The position numbers were made by a program, and so were the translations under genes. A stretch of DNA of 55,916 nt, from NCBI GenBank assembly GCA_927405585.1, contig CAKMJS010000125.1, forward strand, positions 1-55,916, in the 5' to 3' direction. Shown piece by piece: positions 32,055-40,236 of the stretch. The stretch comes from an uncultured Desulfosporosinus sp. (lineage in GTDB: Bacteria; Bacillota; Desulfitobacteriia; Desulfitobacteriales; Desulfitobacteriaceae). The first letter of the stretch is position 1. Every line of letters starts with the position of its first letter. The notes beneath the pieces were generated by a model. That model was given only the letters and a program-made list of their open reading frames with translations. It did not search any database and was not told the DNA's origin.

Positions 32055-32597
32055 ATGAAGTGGAAGGAACTATCCAGGATTCCACGATTCTTGCCTGTGG
32101 AAAAAGTGTTTGAGAGATATAGTGATCCGAAATTCAGGCTAGGTATAGAAAATGTTTACTACATGGGTAACGGATTGTTACTGGGATTTTCCAATGAGCA
32201 GTTTCGTTTTGAAACTATAAAACAGATAGAATTTGGTGGGCCTGGTCAATTTTCGATTCAGCTAAGTTATTTTGCCAATCGAGATGAACTATGCTCATGT
32301 TATTCGATTAATAACGAAAAGTATGACTTTGAATCCGATTTATTGAGTGAACCATTCCGGATCAGCAATAACATTAAGATTGGATCAACGTTTGAACAGG
32401 TTTCAACTTTTCTAAAGTTGCAAGCTCACACTGATTATTATAATGAAGGTGAAACTAGCGAATTAGTTAATGGGAAATCTCAATTTCGTCACAAATGGAT
32501 TCATTGGAATAACTATGAATTGCTTTTTTTTGGAAGGTCAAAGAAAACCAAACTGTCAGCAGTACACCTATCTTTAAAAGATTATTGCGTTTGGTAA
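32055..32597 (+). CDS. Hypothetical protein
   Basis: This 180-residue soluble protein without an evident signal peptide starts MKWKELSRIPRFLPVEKVFE behind AAGGGAG. The pattern of short beta-like stretches (FRLGIENVYYMGNGLLLGFS, GGPGQFSIQLSYF) suggests an all-beta fold. No family is recognised. It is preceded by the 31672 gene and followed by the tRNA cluster. Confidence 0.55.
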   Translation: MKWKELSRIPRFLPVEKVFERYSDPKFRLGIENVYYMGNGLLLGFSNEQFRFETIKQIEFGGPGQFSIQLSYFANRDELCSCYSINNEKYDFESDLLSEPFRISNNIKIGSTFEQVSTFLKLQAHTDYYNEGETSELVNGKSQFRHKWIHWNNYELLFFGRSKKTKLSAVHLSLKDYCVW

Positions 32598-32748
32598 GAA
32601 GTTAGCTCAGGTGTTGCATGGCTCAATAAAATTTATTAAAGATTACTAGCTTTTGAGCTAAAGGTAGACTATAATAGTAACATAATTTAAAGCAAATGAT
32701 TATACATTTAGTTTTAATTATGACTGTAAGTTGTTATGCAGTCAGTAT

Positions 32749-32822
32749 TCCGGGATTGTGTAGTGGTAGCACATGTGTTTCTGGAACATATAGCCTGGGT
32801 TCGAATCCTAGTCCCGGAGCCA
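32749..32822 (+). tRNA. tRNA-Gln(CUG)
   Basis: The cloverleaf is complete: acceptor TCCGGGA/TCCCGGA, anticodon stem TGTGT/ACATA with loop TTCTGGA (anticodon CTG), T arm CTGGG-TTCGAAT-CCTAG, and encoded CCA. Confidence 0.93.
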
Positions 32823-32830
32823 AACCACAA

Positions 32831-32905
32831 GGCCCCATGGTCAAGCGGCTAAGACGTCGCCTTCTCAAGGCGAAATCAGGGGTTCGATTCCCCTTGGGGC
32901 TACCA
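32831..32905 (+). tRNA. tRNA-Glu(CUC)
   Basis: Acceptor GGCCCCA/TGGGGCT (first pair G-U), anticodon stem TCGCC/GGCGA with loop TTCTCAA (anticodon CTC), T arm GGGG-TTCGATT-CCCC, and encoded CCA. It lies eight bases after tRNA-Gln. Confidence 0.93.
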
Positions 32906-32973
32906 AAAGGTATAACCGATTTATTATTATTTAACAATCAATATGGTTTCTTTTAAAAAGGAGTGACTATAAA

Positions 32974-33318
32974 ATGGTAAAAATTACAGAACTTGCAGCT
33001 CAAAAAGTTAAGGAAGTGCTAAAAGCTCAAAATAAAGAAAATGCACTTCTTCGTCTCTATCTAGTCGGAATGGGTTGCGGTGGACCGAATTTCGGCATGG
33101 CTCTGGAAGAGGTAAAAACAGAGGACGATATTCATGATGAAGAATACGGTGTTTCGATGATCATAGATAAAAAGCTGGCTCCACAGTTAGAAGGCGCCAT
33201 TGTCGACTATGTTGAGTCAAGTGACGGTGGAGGTTTTGAAATACGTACAGCAAAGACTGCTAATAACAATAGCGATGCCTGCGGTAGCGGTTGCGGTGGT
33301 TGCGGCGGAAGTTGCTAA
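32974..33318 (+). CDS. HesB/IscA-like protein with Cys/Gly-rich tail
   Basis: This 114-residue protein is of the HesB/IscA (A-type Fe-S carrier) fold. It has VKITELAAQKVKEVL at the N terminus and GMGCGGPNFGMALEE with the first conserved cysteine at about residue 35. The C terminus CGSGCGGCGGSC has four cysteines in twelve residues, more than the CGC of normal IscA. AAAGGAGTG precedes the ATG. It lies between the Glu and Lys tRNA genes. It may carry Fe-S clusters or another metal. Confidence 0.82.
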   Translation: MVKITELAAQKVKEVLKAQNKENALLRLYLVGMGCGGPNFGMALEEVKTEDDIHDEEYGVSMIIDKKLAPQLEGAIVDYVESSDGGGFEIRTAKTANNNSDACGSGCGGCGGSC

Positions 33319-33353
33319 TTAGTTCATTCGTGTAAATAATACTATCAGATCTT

Positions 33354-33429
33354 GCGCCACTAGCTCAGCTGGTAGAGCATCCGACTCTTAATCGGCAGGT
33401 CCCTGGTTCGATCCCTGGGTGGCGCACCA
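33354..33429 (+). tRNA. tRNA-Lys(CUU)
   Basis: Acceptor GCGCCAC/GTGGCGC, D arm GCTCAGCTGGTAGAGC, anticodon loop CTCTTAA (anticodon CTT), T arm CCTGG-TTCGATC-CCTGG and encoded CCA. A terminator follows. Confidence 0.94.
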
Positions 33430-33440
33430 TAGAATGTCTC

Positions 33441-33467
33441 ATCCCGCAAGTGATTGCGGGATTTTTG
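33441..33467 (+). terminator. Terminator after tRNA-Lys
   Basis: ATCCCGCA pairs with TGCGGGAT and runs into five T, 12 bases behind the tRNA. Confidence 0.85.
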
Positions 33468-33713
33468 TTTTCTAGATCCGTATAATCTAGAAAACTACAA
33501 CACTAAATAAATCTATCAACTTTTGTTAGTATAAATTTTACCTAATCATAACTAATCAATTATTTAAATACATATGTTTACAGTAATGACAACCTATAAT
33601 ATAATTCAATAAACATTAAGAAAGGAGACAAATACTGAGTGTTTTGTAAAATCATACATAACCCAAGAGCAGATGTGTATTCGGAAATTAATCAGGATGG
33701 AGAGTTGATAAAA

Positions 33714-35342
33714 TTGGGAAAAATCTCACAAAAACTTATTGTAGTACTTATAGTCATATTATTATCCTTATCTTCAATGGCCTGCTCAACAAATACAGTT
33801 CAAAATCAATCTCAACCTAAAACTTCAGAAGAAAAAGTCCTGCGTATGGATGAAGAAAACCTCGGTTATCCCTCTGTCTACACTGTATCCTCACGCGGCA
33901 GAGGGTATCTAATGATGAGCTTTATGTTTGACACCTTGACTTGGAAAGATGAAAAAGGGGTTATTCCACTGCTGGCCGAAAAGTGGGAGGTGACACCTGA
34001 TCAGAAGACATGGACCTTCCGGCTTGTTAAAAATGCCAAGTTTACGGATGGCAAGCAGCTTACTGCCGAAGATGTAAAATTTTCCTTTGACTACATAAAA
34101 CAACATCCTCATCCTTGGGTCTATCTAAATATGCTTGACGAAGTCAAGGTAATAGACGAATACACGGTCCAAATCAGTCTTAATCAGATCTATGCGCCCT
34201 TTATCACGGATGTGGCTGGAAACGTCCCGATTATGCCAAAGCATATTTGGCAGGATATCAAAGAACCTGAAAAATTTGATACCCCAGAAGCAGTGGTCGG
34301 TTCAGGGCCTTTTGCTCTAGAGAGCTACGACAAAATTGCTGGAACTTATGTATATCAAGCGAATAAAGATTATTTCTATGGTGAGCCTGTTGTCGATAAG
34401 CTCGTTTTTAGTGCAAGCCAAAATCCGAAAGAGGCTCTTATAAAGGGTGAACTTGATGCTGCGCAGAGAACGAAATACGGTGAGGCCATCCAGCTGCAAA
34501 AGGAGGGAAAGTTTAAAGTCATCGAAGGACCAGGTCTGTGGGTTGCAAGGATGTATTTTAATTTTGGAGTACCAGAGTTTAACCAACGTGAGTTGAGACA
34601 GGCTTTATATTACGCCATCAACCGTCAAGAGCTGGTAGAAAAAGCGACTAAAAACAGTACCGTAGCGGGCAATCCCGGGCATATTCATCCCGATTCCGAA
34701 TGGTATTCTAAAGATGTAAAGCAGTATGAATTTAGTCCCGAAAAAGCGAAACAACTGTTGGATGCTGCTGGGATGAAGGATGTCAATCAAGATGGCACGA
34801 GGGATTTCAAGGGTAAATCCATGGAGTATGAATTCATAGTCACAGATGATCGAGTCAATGAAGCAGAAATGATTAAAAATTATTGTGCTGCTGTGGGGAT
34901 TAAAATAACCGTTAAAGCCATGGATGGGCAGAGCTTAGATTCATTAATGAAGGAAGGAAAATTTCAGTTAGCTCTCAATGGGCATGGTTCCTTTGGTGGA
35001 GATCCGGTGCTTCTTGCCAGGTTTGCTTCGGAAAAAGTGACTCAAGGGTCTACGCCCAAAATAACAACTCAGGGCGGAAAAGGTTGGTCTAATGATCAAT
35101 TTGATCAGCTCTTTACTGAGCAGTTAAGAGAAAACGATCACTCTAAGCGTTACCAAAAGGTCGCCGAGCTTCAAGAAATCATTGCAGAGGAACTGCCAAC
35201 GTTAACCCTGTATTATAGGAAAATTACGTTTGCTTATAATCAGAATAAATTGGACGGTTGGTTTTTCACGAAAGACGGGGTTGCTATCGCTGTGCCCACG
35301 ACACAAAACAAATTGGTTTATATTAAGGGACAGTGGAAGTAA
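33714..35342 (+). CDS. Peptide/nickel-type ABC substrate-binding lipoprotein
   Basis: This 542-residue SBP_bac_5 protein is preceded by a lipoprotein signal ending SSMAC (Cys24). Family blocks are LAEKWEVTPDQKTWTFRL, KFTDGKQLTAEDVKFSF, VVGSGPFALE and NFGVPEFNQRELRQALYYAI. TTG 33714 has GGAGAG nine bases upstream and puts the signal peptide at the N terminus. A GTG at 33639 with AAAGGAGA would add 25 residues, which is odd for a lipoprotein. It opens a seven-gene unit that continues to the MFS gene at 40233. The cargo is unknown. Confidence 0.85.
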   Translation: MGKISQKLIVVLIVILLSLSSMACSTNTVQNQSQPKTSEEKVLRMDEENLGYPSVYTVSSRGRGYLMMSFMFDTLTWKDEKGVIPLLAEKWEVTPDQKTWTFRLVKNAKFTDGKQLTAEDVKFSFDYIKQHPHPWVYLNMLDEVKVIDEYTVQISLNQIYAPFITDVAGNVPIMPKHIWQDIKEPEKFDTPEAVVGSGPFALESYDKIAGTYVYQANKDYFYGEPVVDKLVFSASQNPKEALIKGELDAAQRTKYGEAIQLQKEGKFKVIEGPGLWVARMYFNFGVPEFNQRELRQALYYAINRQELVEKATKNSTVAGNPGHIHPDSEWYSKDVKQYEFSPEKAKQLLDAAGMKDVNQDGTRDFKGKSMEYEFIVTDDRVNEAEMIKNYCAAVGIKITVKAMDGQSLDSLMKEGKFQLALNGHGSFGGDPVLLARFASEKVTQGSTPKITTQGGKGWSNDQFDQLFTEQLRENDHSKRYQKVAELQEIIAEELPTLTLYYRKITFAYNQNKLDGWFFTKDGVAIAVPTTQNKLVYIKGQWK

Positions 35343-35410
35343 ACTTGTTCTTTCGCACAAATAAGAAGTGGGTGAATGAACTTATCCATGGGATAAGGCG
35401 AGGATCAACG

Positions 35411-36370
35411 ATGAAGATTCTAAGTAAGACGATCATTTATATAGTTATAGTAGCTTCAATAAGTTTTTTACTTCCCAGGTTGATCCCGGGAAGTCCCTTC
35501 TTTTTTTCGCATTCGGATATGAATGTACTCAATACAATGATGCCGGAAGATAGCTTTAACTCCTTTGTTCAATACTATCATCCGGACAAACCTGTAGCAG
35601 AGCAGTTTTGGTTGTATCTCAAAGATCTCTTGAAGTTTGATCTGGGTAGGTCCTTCTATTATAAACTGCCTGTTGCTGATTTATTGACGGGGTGCTTGGG
35701 TTGGACAATTTTTTTGTCCTTTGTATCTATTGGAATTTCATCCGGTATTGGAATACCCTTAGGCTTATTTCATGCTGTTAAAAACGCTAAAAACAGAGCA
35801 GTTTGGTTGAACGTTTTTACTGGACTGAACTCTGTGCCGGTCATCGTAATAGCTGTCGTTATGCAAATGTTGTTAAGTTATAAGTTTGACCTGTTTCCTT
35901 CGAGTGGAGCATATACCCCAGGAATCAGCGTTAGTGACCCTGGTTGGATACTGGATGTAATAGGGCATGCTATTTTGCCCTTATTGGTACTTGTTTTAGC
36001 TGAACTGCCTCCAATTTTTATCTTGACCTATAATACTTGTTCGAGAACCAAGAACGAACCGTTTGTGGAAATGGCACAGTATTTTAATATTCAAGATAAT
36101 GTAATTAATCACCAGTATATCTTAAAGAACACCTTACCTGAGATTCTGAGTAAGATTAATATTCAGTTTCTCTACGCCATCTCGGGAGTCTTATTTGTAG
36201 AAGTAGTATTTTCATATCCGGGTATAGGGAGCCTGCTCAAGATCGCCGCCTTTGGCAGGGACTACCCACTCTTGCAGGGCATTTTGCTCGTTACGGGTAT
36301 TTACGGAATTATAATTAATTTAATCTTTGAACTAATCATCAAAAGGTTAAACCCGAGGGTGCAGGTATGA
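35411..36370 (+). CDS. DppB/NikB-type ABC permease
   Basis: This 319-residue membrane protein has the family N terminus (STKIL-like start, then IIYIVIVASISFLLPRLIPG), about six helices, and the coupling loop NEPFVEMAQYFNIQDNVINHQYILKN. ATG 35411 has AAGGCGAGGA upstream; an earlier GTG at 35333, overlapping the receptor gene, would add 26 polar residues. It overlaps the next permease by four bases. It is more divergent from standard DppB than the copy at 11762. Confidence 0.85.
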   Translation: MKILSKTIIYIVIVASISFLLPRLIPGSPFFFSHSDMNVLNTMMPEDSFNSFVQYYHPDKPVAEQFWLYLKDLLKFDLGRSFYYKLPVADLLTGCLGWTIFLSFVSIGISSGIGIPLGLFHAVKNAKNRAVWLNVFTGLNSVPVIVIAVVMQMLLSYKFDLFPSSGAYTPGISVSDPGWILDVIGHAILPLLVLVLAELPPIFILTYNTCSRTKNEPFVEMAQYFNIQDNVINHQYILKNTLPEILSKINIQFLYAISGVLFVEVVFSYPGIGSLLKIAAFGRDYPLLQGILLVTGIYGIIINLIFELIIKRLNPRVQV

Positions 36371-37161
36371 GAGTTTTTCATTCAAATAAAGGATCATGGA
36401 TCATTATACTAGTCATGGCTCTGATTGGGTTAACTTATCCGCTCATTTCTCCCTATGACGCAGGTGATTTTAGTTTTGATTCCTTAGTGTCCCCATCCTT
36501 AGATCATCTTTTGGGAACGGATGAAATGGGACATGATATTTTATCCATGCTCCTCGCCGGCTTCAGGGTATCTATAGGAATTGCAATATCTGCGTCAGTA
36601 TTAGCCACGTTAAGTGGGACAGTCCTAGCGATCATAGCTGCTTATTATAAAGGCTTAGTTGATCGGATTATTGTTAGGCTTACGGAAGTGTTTATTCTTG
36701 TCCCGGAAATTGTGGTCTTGCTTTTTGTTACGGCGATCGCTAAGCCAACGGTTTACAACAGCATTCTGGCGATTGCTTTTTTTTCCTGGAGTAAGATCAC
36801 TAGGATTGTTAGAGCAAAGGCTCTCAGTATTATTGAGCTGGAAAAGGTTCAATACACCCTGCTTTTAAAAGGCAATATTTTCGATATTATCCTAAAAATG
36901 TGGCGAGAATTGTATCCTGCTATTGCCACGATGTTTGTTTTCCAGTGTGGTAAAGCGGCGGTGTATGAATCCACATTGGCCTTTTTCGGGATAGGAGACC
37001 CTCTGGCTAAATCCTGGGGGCGGATTATGCGGAATGCTTTAGATTGTGAAGGGATTTTTAGCGGCAATACTTTTCTATGGTATCTGCTTCCACCGATTCT
37101 TTGCATTTTAATTTTTGTGTTGGCTATTTCTAGAATTGCCTATAACGTTGATGAATTTTGA
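36367..37161 (+). CDS. DppC/NikC-type ABC permease
   Basis: This 264-residue membrane protein has HLLGTDEMGHDILSMLLAG (the LGTDxxGHD motif after the first helix), TEVFILVPEIVVLLF, and LAFFGIGDPLAKSWGRIM near the end, all typical. The EAA-type loop is EKVQYTLLLKGNIFDIIL. Five to six helices are visible. It overlaps the preceding permease (ATGA) and the ATPase gene follows after 18 bases. Confidence 0.88.
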   Translation: MRVFHSNKGSWIIILVMALIGLTYPLISPYDAGDFSFDSLVSPSLDHLLGTDEMGHDILSMLLAGFRVSIGIAISASVLATLSGTVLAIIAAYYKGLVDRIIVRLTEVFILVPEIVVLLFVTAIAKPTVYNSILAIAFFSWSKITRIVRAKALSIIELEKVQYTLLLKGNIFDIILKMWRELYPAIATMFVFQCGKAAVYESTLAFFGIGDPLAKSWGRIMRNALDCEGIFSGNTFLWYLLPPILCILIFVLAISRIAYNVDEF

Positions 37162-37179
37162 AGTTAGAAGTGAAACGAA

Positions 37180-37809
37180 ATGATTTTAAAGGTTCATAAG
37201 TTTAAAGCAAGGTATTCTAGTAATTCTTCTTGGTGGAGTTACCCGAAACTTGAACTGAGTAAGGGTATGTGTCTGGCGATCATGGGCGAAACCGGGTGTG
37301 GTAAGACCACCTTGTTAAATGCCCTTTTTAGTCATTCTTTCACAGGCATGGTGGAATACGACCTTGCTGAACTAATGGGGGAGGATCTGCGGGTCTGGGG
37401 GAGGGAGCGGTATCAAGCCATCAGTTATATGCCGCAATATGCCCAAAACGGCTTAAACCCGACATTAACCATCGGGGAACAGATTGAGTTGGTTAAAAGA
37501 AGCTGCAAGGCACCTGACTCAAGACTGGAATTATTTTTTCAAGATCTAGGCTTAGAGAAAGAGATCAGTCGTTTATACCCTTTTCAGATTAGTGGCGGAA
37601 TGAAGCAAAGAGTGGTGATTTTGATGGGGTTTATCAAGCAGCCGCGGCTGTTTATCTTGGATGAACCTTCCTCTGCCTTAGATTTTTTGACCTTATCTAA
37701 GACGATGGATTTTCTTAAAAAGCGAAAACATGAGGGAGCGGGCCTAATTGTTGTGTCCCATCATTTGGGGTTTGCAACGAGTATCGCTGACAAGGTGATT
37801 GAGCTGTAG
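37180..37809 (+). CDS. Short OppD-like ABC ATPase
   Basis: This 209-residue ATPase has Walker A GETGCGKTT, a Q-loop region SYMPQYAQNGLNPTLTIG, signature ISGGMKQRVVILMGF, Walker B LFILDEPSSALD and an H-loop SHHLGF. It is about 60 residues shorter than normal OppD/NikD because it ends soon after the H-loop. All catalytic motifs are intact, so it should hydrolyse ATP. The pair partner is at 37863. Confidence 0.85.
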   Translation: MILKVHKFKARYSSNSSWWSYPKLELSKGMCLAIMGETGCGKTTLLNALFSHSFTGMVEYDLAELMGEDLRVWGRERYQAISYMPQYAQNGLNPTLTIGEQIELVKRSCKAPDSRLELFFQDLGLEKEISRLYPFQISGGMKQRVVILMGFIKQPRLFILDEPSSALDFLTLSKTMDFLKKRKHEGAGLIVVSHHLGFATSIADKVIEL

Positions 37810-37862
37810 CATACTCAATCAATTGGGAATTGAGTAGAGCTGAACTCTATAAGGAGGTTAAA

Positions 37863-38669
37863 ATGTCTGGACTGTTAAAAGGGACGAACCTGACCAAGTC
37901 CTTTGACACTCATTTTGGGAGCGCGTTGATCCTAAGCGGAGTAAATCTGAACCTAGAGGAAGGGAGTATTATTGCGCTGATCGGAGAGAGCGGCGGGGGC
38001 AAAACAACGCTTTGCAGAATCTTGATGGGTTTGGAAACAGCAGATTCAGGCAATGTATTTTTGCTGGGAAAAGAGGTAGGGCGACTTAGAATGCGCAGTT
38101 TTGCAGAATGTGCGTCTATTCAGTATGTCTTCCAGGATCCTTACTCCTCCATGGCGGATGAAGCTACGGTTATTAGCACCCTGTCTGAACCGGCAAGACT
38201 CTGTAAACGAAATCATCGAGATTACTTGGAACCTGAAGAAGCACTTCTTTTAGCAGGGCTTTCTGGGGAAAAATTTCTGGACCGGAAAATAAAGAGCCTT
38301 AGTGGTGGGCAAAGGCAAAAAATCGCCATAGCTCGTGCCTTGATTACACGTCCTCAAATCATTATTGCGGATGAAAGCACGTCTATGCTTGACGAAGGTT
38401 CTGCGCAGGAAATGAGTTCGATTTTTTGCAGAGTAAACAAACTGCTGGGGGTTAGCTTTATTATCGTGACTCATAACAAAAATATATTGTTTGATTTATG
38501 CACCTTCATACTTGTCCTTCATCAAGGGAAAATCGTTGAAGCCGGTCTGAAAGAAGAGGTCTTGACCTCGCCTCAAGCGGAATATACGCGTCAATATTTG
38601 GAGTGCATGTTAAATATTGAAGGGAGAACTGAGTTTGAGCAAAATAATGTACATAAATCTTACGGCTGA
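37863..38669 (+). CDS. OppF-like ABC ATPase
   Basis: This 268-residue ATPase has Walker A GESGGGKTT, Q-loop FQDPYSSMADEATV, signature LSGGQRQKIAIARAL, Walker B IIIADESTSMLD and an H-loop THNKNI (His followed by Asn, a slight deviation). ATG 37863 follows AAGGAGG. Its end overlaps the aldehyde oxidoreductase-like gene by 35 bases, which implies coupled expression of transport and enzyme. Confidence 0.87.
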   Translation: MSGLLKGTNLTKSFDTHFGSALILSGVNLNLEEGSIIALIGESGGGKTTLCRILMGLETADSGNVFLLGKEVGRLRMRSFAECASIQYVFQDPYSSMADEATVISTLSEPARLCKRNHRDYLEPEEALLLAGLSGEKFLDRKIKSLSGGQRQKIAIARALITRPQIIIADESTSMLDEGSAQEMSSIFCRVNKLLGVSFIIVTHNKNILFDLCTFILVLHQGKIVEAGLKEEVLTSPQAEYTRQYLECMLNIEGRTEFEQNNVHKSYG

Positions 38670-40236
38670 AACAGTGGAAGAACGAGAGTATGGTGATGCC
38701 CTTAGTCAATATTATGGCAGAGGGCTGACTTCCTACCTGGTTAAAGAAAATGTGCCTCCTCATGTAGGGCGACATAGTGAGGGAAATTGTCTTATTTTGG
38801 TGCCGGGGCTCCTCTCAGGAACCTTTGCACCAAGCACTGGGAGACTGAGTATTGCCGCAAAGAAAGCCCAGGATTCTGGAATACAATACCTGAACTTAGC
38901 GGGGCCATTTTCACAAAAGATGGCTTGTTTGGGCATTGTGGCCATTGTGATTACGGGTAAAAATCCAGAAGCTGTTCCAGCTGTAATAAGCTTCGACGAA
39001 GGTGGGGGGCAGATCCTAAAGGTCCCTTGTCTAAAGGAAAGAGAAATATCTGAGACGATCAGCTATATTCGCAATAATATCGGAAGGGGAAAGGATACAG
39101 CGGTCATCGGGATTGGCTCTGCCGGTGAACATTTATTGCCGATTGCTTCTGTGTTTACTACCTATCCCGAGGGTAATCCCCTCTTTAACTGTGCCCGGGG
39201 CGGAATGGGAGATGTTTTTGGCTCCAAAGGCTTAAAGGCAGTGGCAGTCACGACAAAAGCTAACTTTACCAGCAAGGTAGGGAATGTTACTGAAATGGAA
39301 AGAGCTTCCAAAAGGTTGGCCAGAATCATTATCGATCATCCGGTATGTGGGGGAGCTCTGCCTGCTTATGGTTCAATCACTTTAATGAAAATGATGAAGA
39401 GTAACAAGTTAAATCTTAGTTCGATCAAAGATACTCCCCAGAGTAAGATCATAGCAGAGAACCAGAGGGTTAATCGGCATAAAGAGGGTAGTCCCAGAAT
39501 CAACCGCACTTGTGCCCCGTTATGTGTTGTGGGTTGTCTAAACCGTCATGCCCGCGGCAATGAAACCCTGTTGGCATCCCCAGCTGAGAGTGAGGTTTCG
39601 GCAGCCCTGGAGGATTTTGGTGTAGAAGACGTTACATTTGCCTCGAGGTTTAATAGAATAGCCTTTGAACAAGGGATTGATTCAGTCGAATTTCTGTTTT
39701 GTTGCGCCTTATATTACAAAATCAAGAATATCAAGGCAGGTAAAGATGAATTATTAGCGGCCCTCAATGAAGTTAAAGAGCTAACCGATCTGGGCAGAAT
39801 TCTGGCTTCCAGGACGGAAGGATTATATCGGCTATATCAAGATCACACCGAGTTGTTGCCTATGGTCACCCGGCCGTCAATTGCTGAGGAACATAACTTT
39901 AATGTTAACCTGAGTTTTAAAGTTGCGGGGTGTGAGGATTTAGAGGACAAACAATATCTATATGCCAATATGCTGACCTTAGGCAACCTAGGCATTTGTC
40001 TTTTTACCTCGTTTGCGATTATAGAAAGTCGTGAGGCCATGGACCTGCTTGCGGTCTTGTTTGAGGCTAAAACAGGACGTAAGGTTGAGGCGAATGATCT
40101 AATTAAGTATTCTGTTGATTGCCTTAAGATTGAGGAGGACTATGAAAAACAAGCCAAGCTACTAAGTCTGCAAAAAGAAATACCGGAGTTCGTTAAGGTG
40201 CTCCATAGGTATTTTGGCAAAGGCGTGGACAAATGA
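38635..40236 (+). CDS. Aldehyde:ferredoxin oxidoreductase-like protein, divergent
   Basis: This 533-residue protein of the tungsten AOR family starts SKIMYINLTAETVEEREYGD and has YYGRGLTSYLV, TFAPSTGRLSIAAKKA, AIGIGSAGEHLL-like VIGIGSAGEHLLPIA and the CARGGMGDVFGSKGLKAVAV loop that holds the pterin in true AOR. The [4Fe-4S] cysteines are Cys293, Cys297 and Cys301 (CAPLCVVGC) and Cys455. Pyrococcus AOR has 288, 291, 295 and 494, so here the first spacing is three, not two, and the protein is about 70 residues shorter. TTG 38635 has AGGGAGA seven bases before it. Overlaps on both sides tie it to the ABC importer and the MFS protein. The substrate is unknown, and loss of activity is possible. 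Confidence 0.82.
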   Translation: MSKIMYINLTAETVEEREYGDALSQYYGRGLTSYLVKENVPPHVGRHSEGNCLILVPGLLSGTFAPSTGRLSIAAKKAQDSGIQYLNLAGPFSQKMACLGIVAIVITGKNPEAVPAVISFDEGGGQILKVPCLKEREISETISYIRNNIGRGKDTAVIGIGSAGEHLLPIASVFTTYPEGNPLFNCARGGMGDVFGSKGLKAVAVTTKANFTSKVGNVTEMERASKRLARIIIDHPVCGGALPAYGSITLMKMMKSNKLNLSSIKDTPQSKIIAENQRVNRHKEGSPRINRTCAPLCVVGCLNRHARGNETLLASPAESEVSAALEDFGVEDVTFASRFNRIAFEQGIDSVEFLFCCALYYKIKNIKAGKDELLAALNEVKELTDLGRILASRTEGLYRLYQDHTELLPMVTRPSIAEEHNFNVNLSFKVAGCEDLEDKQYLYANMLTLGNLGICLFTSFAIIESREAMDLLAVLFEAKTGRKVEANDLIKYSVDCLKIEEDYEKQAKLLSLQKEIPEFVKVLHRYFGKGVDK

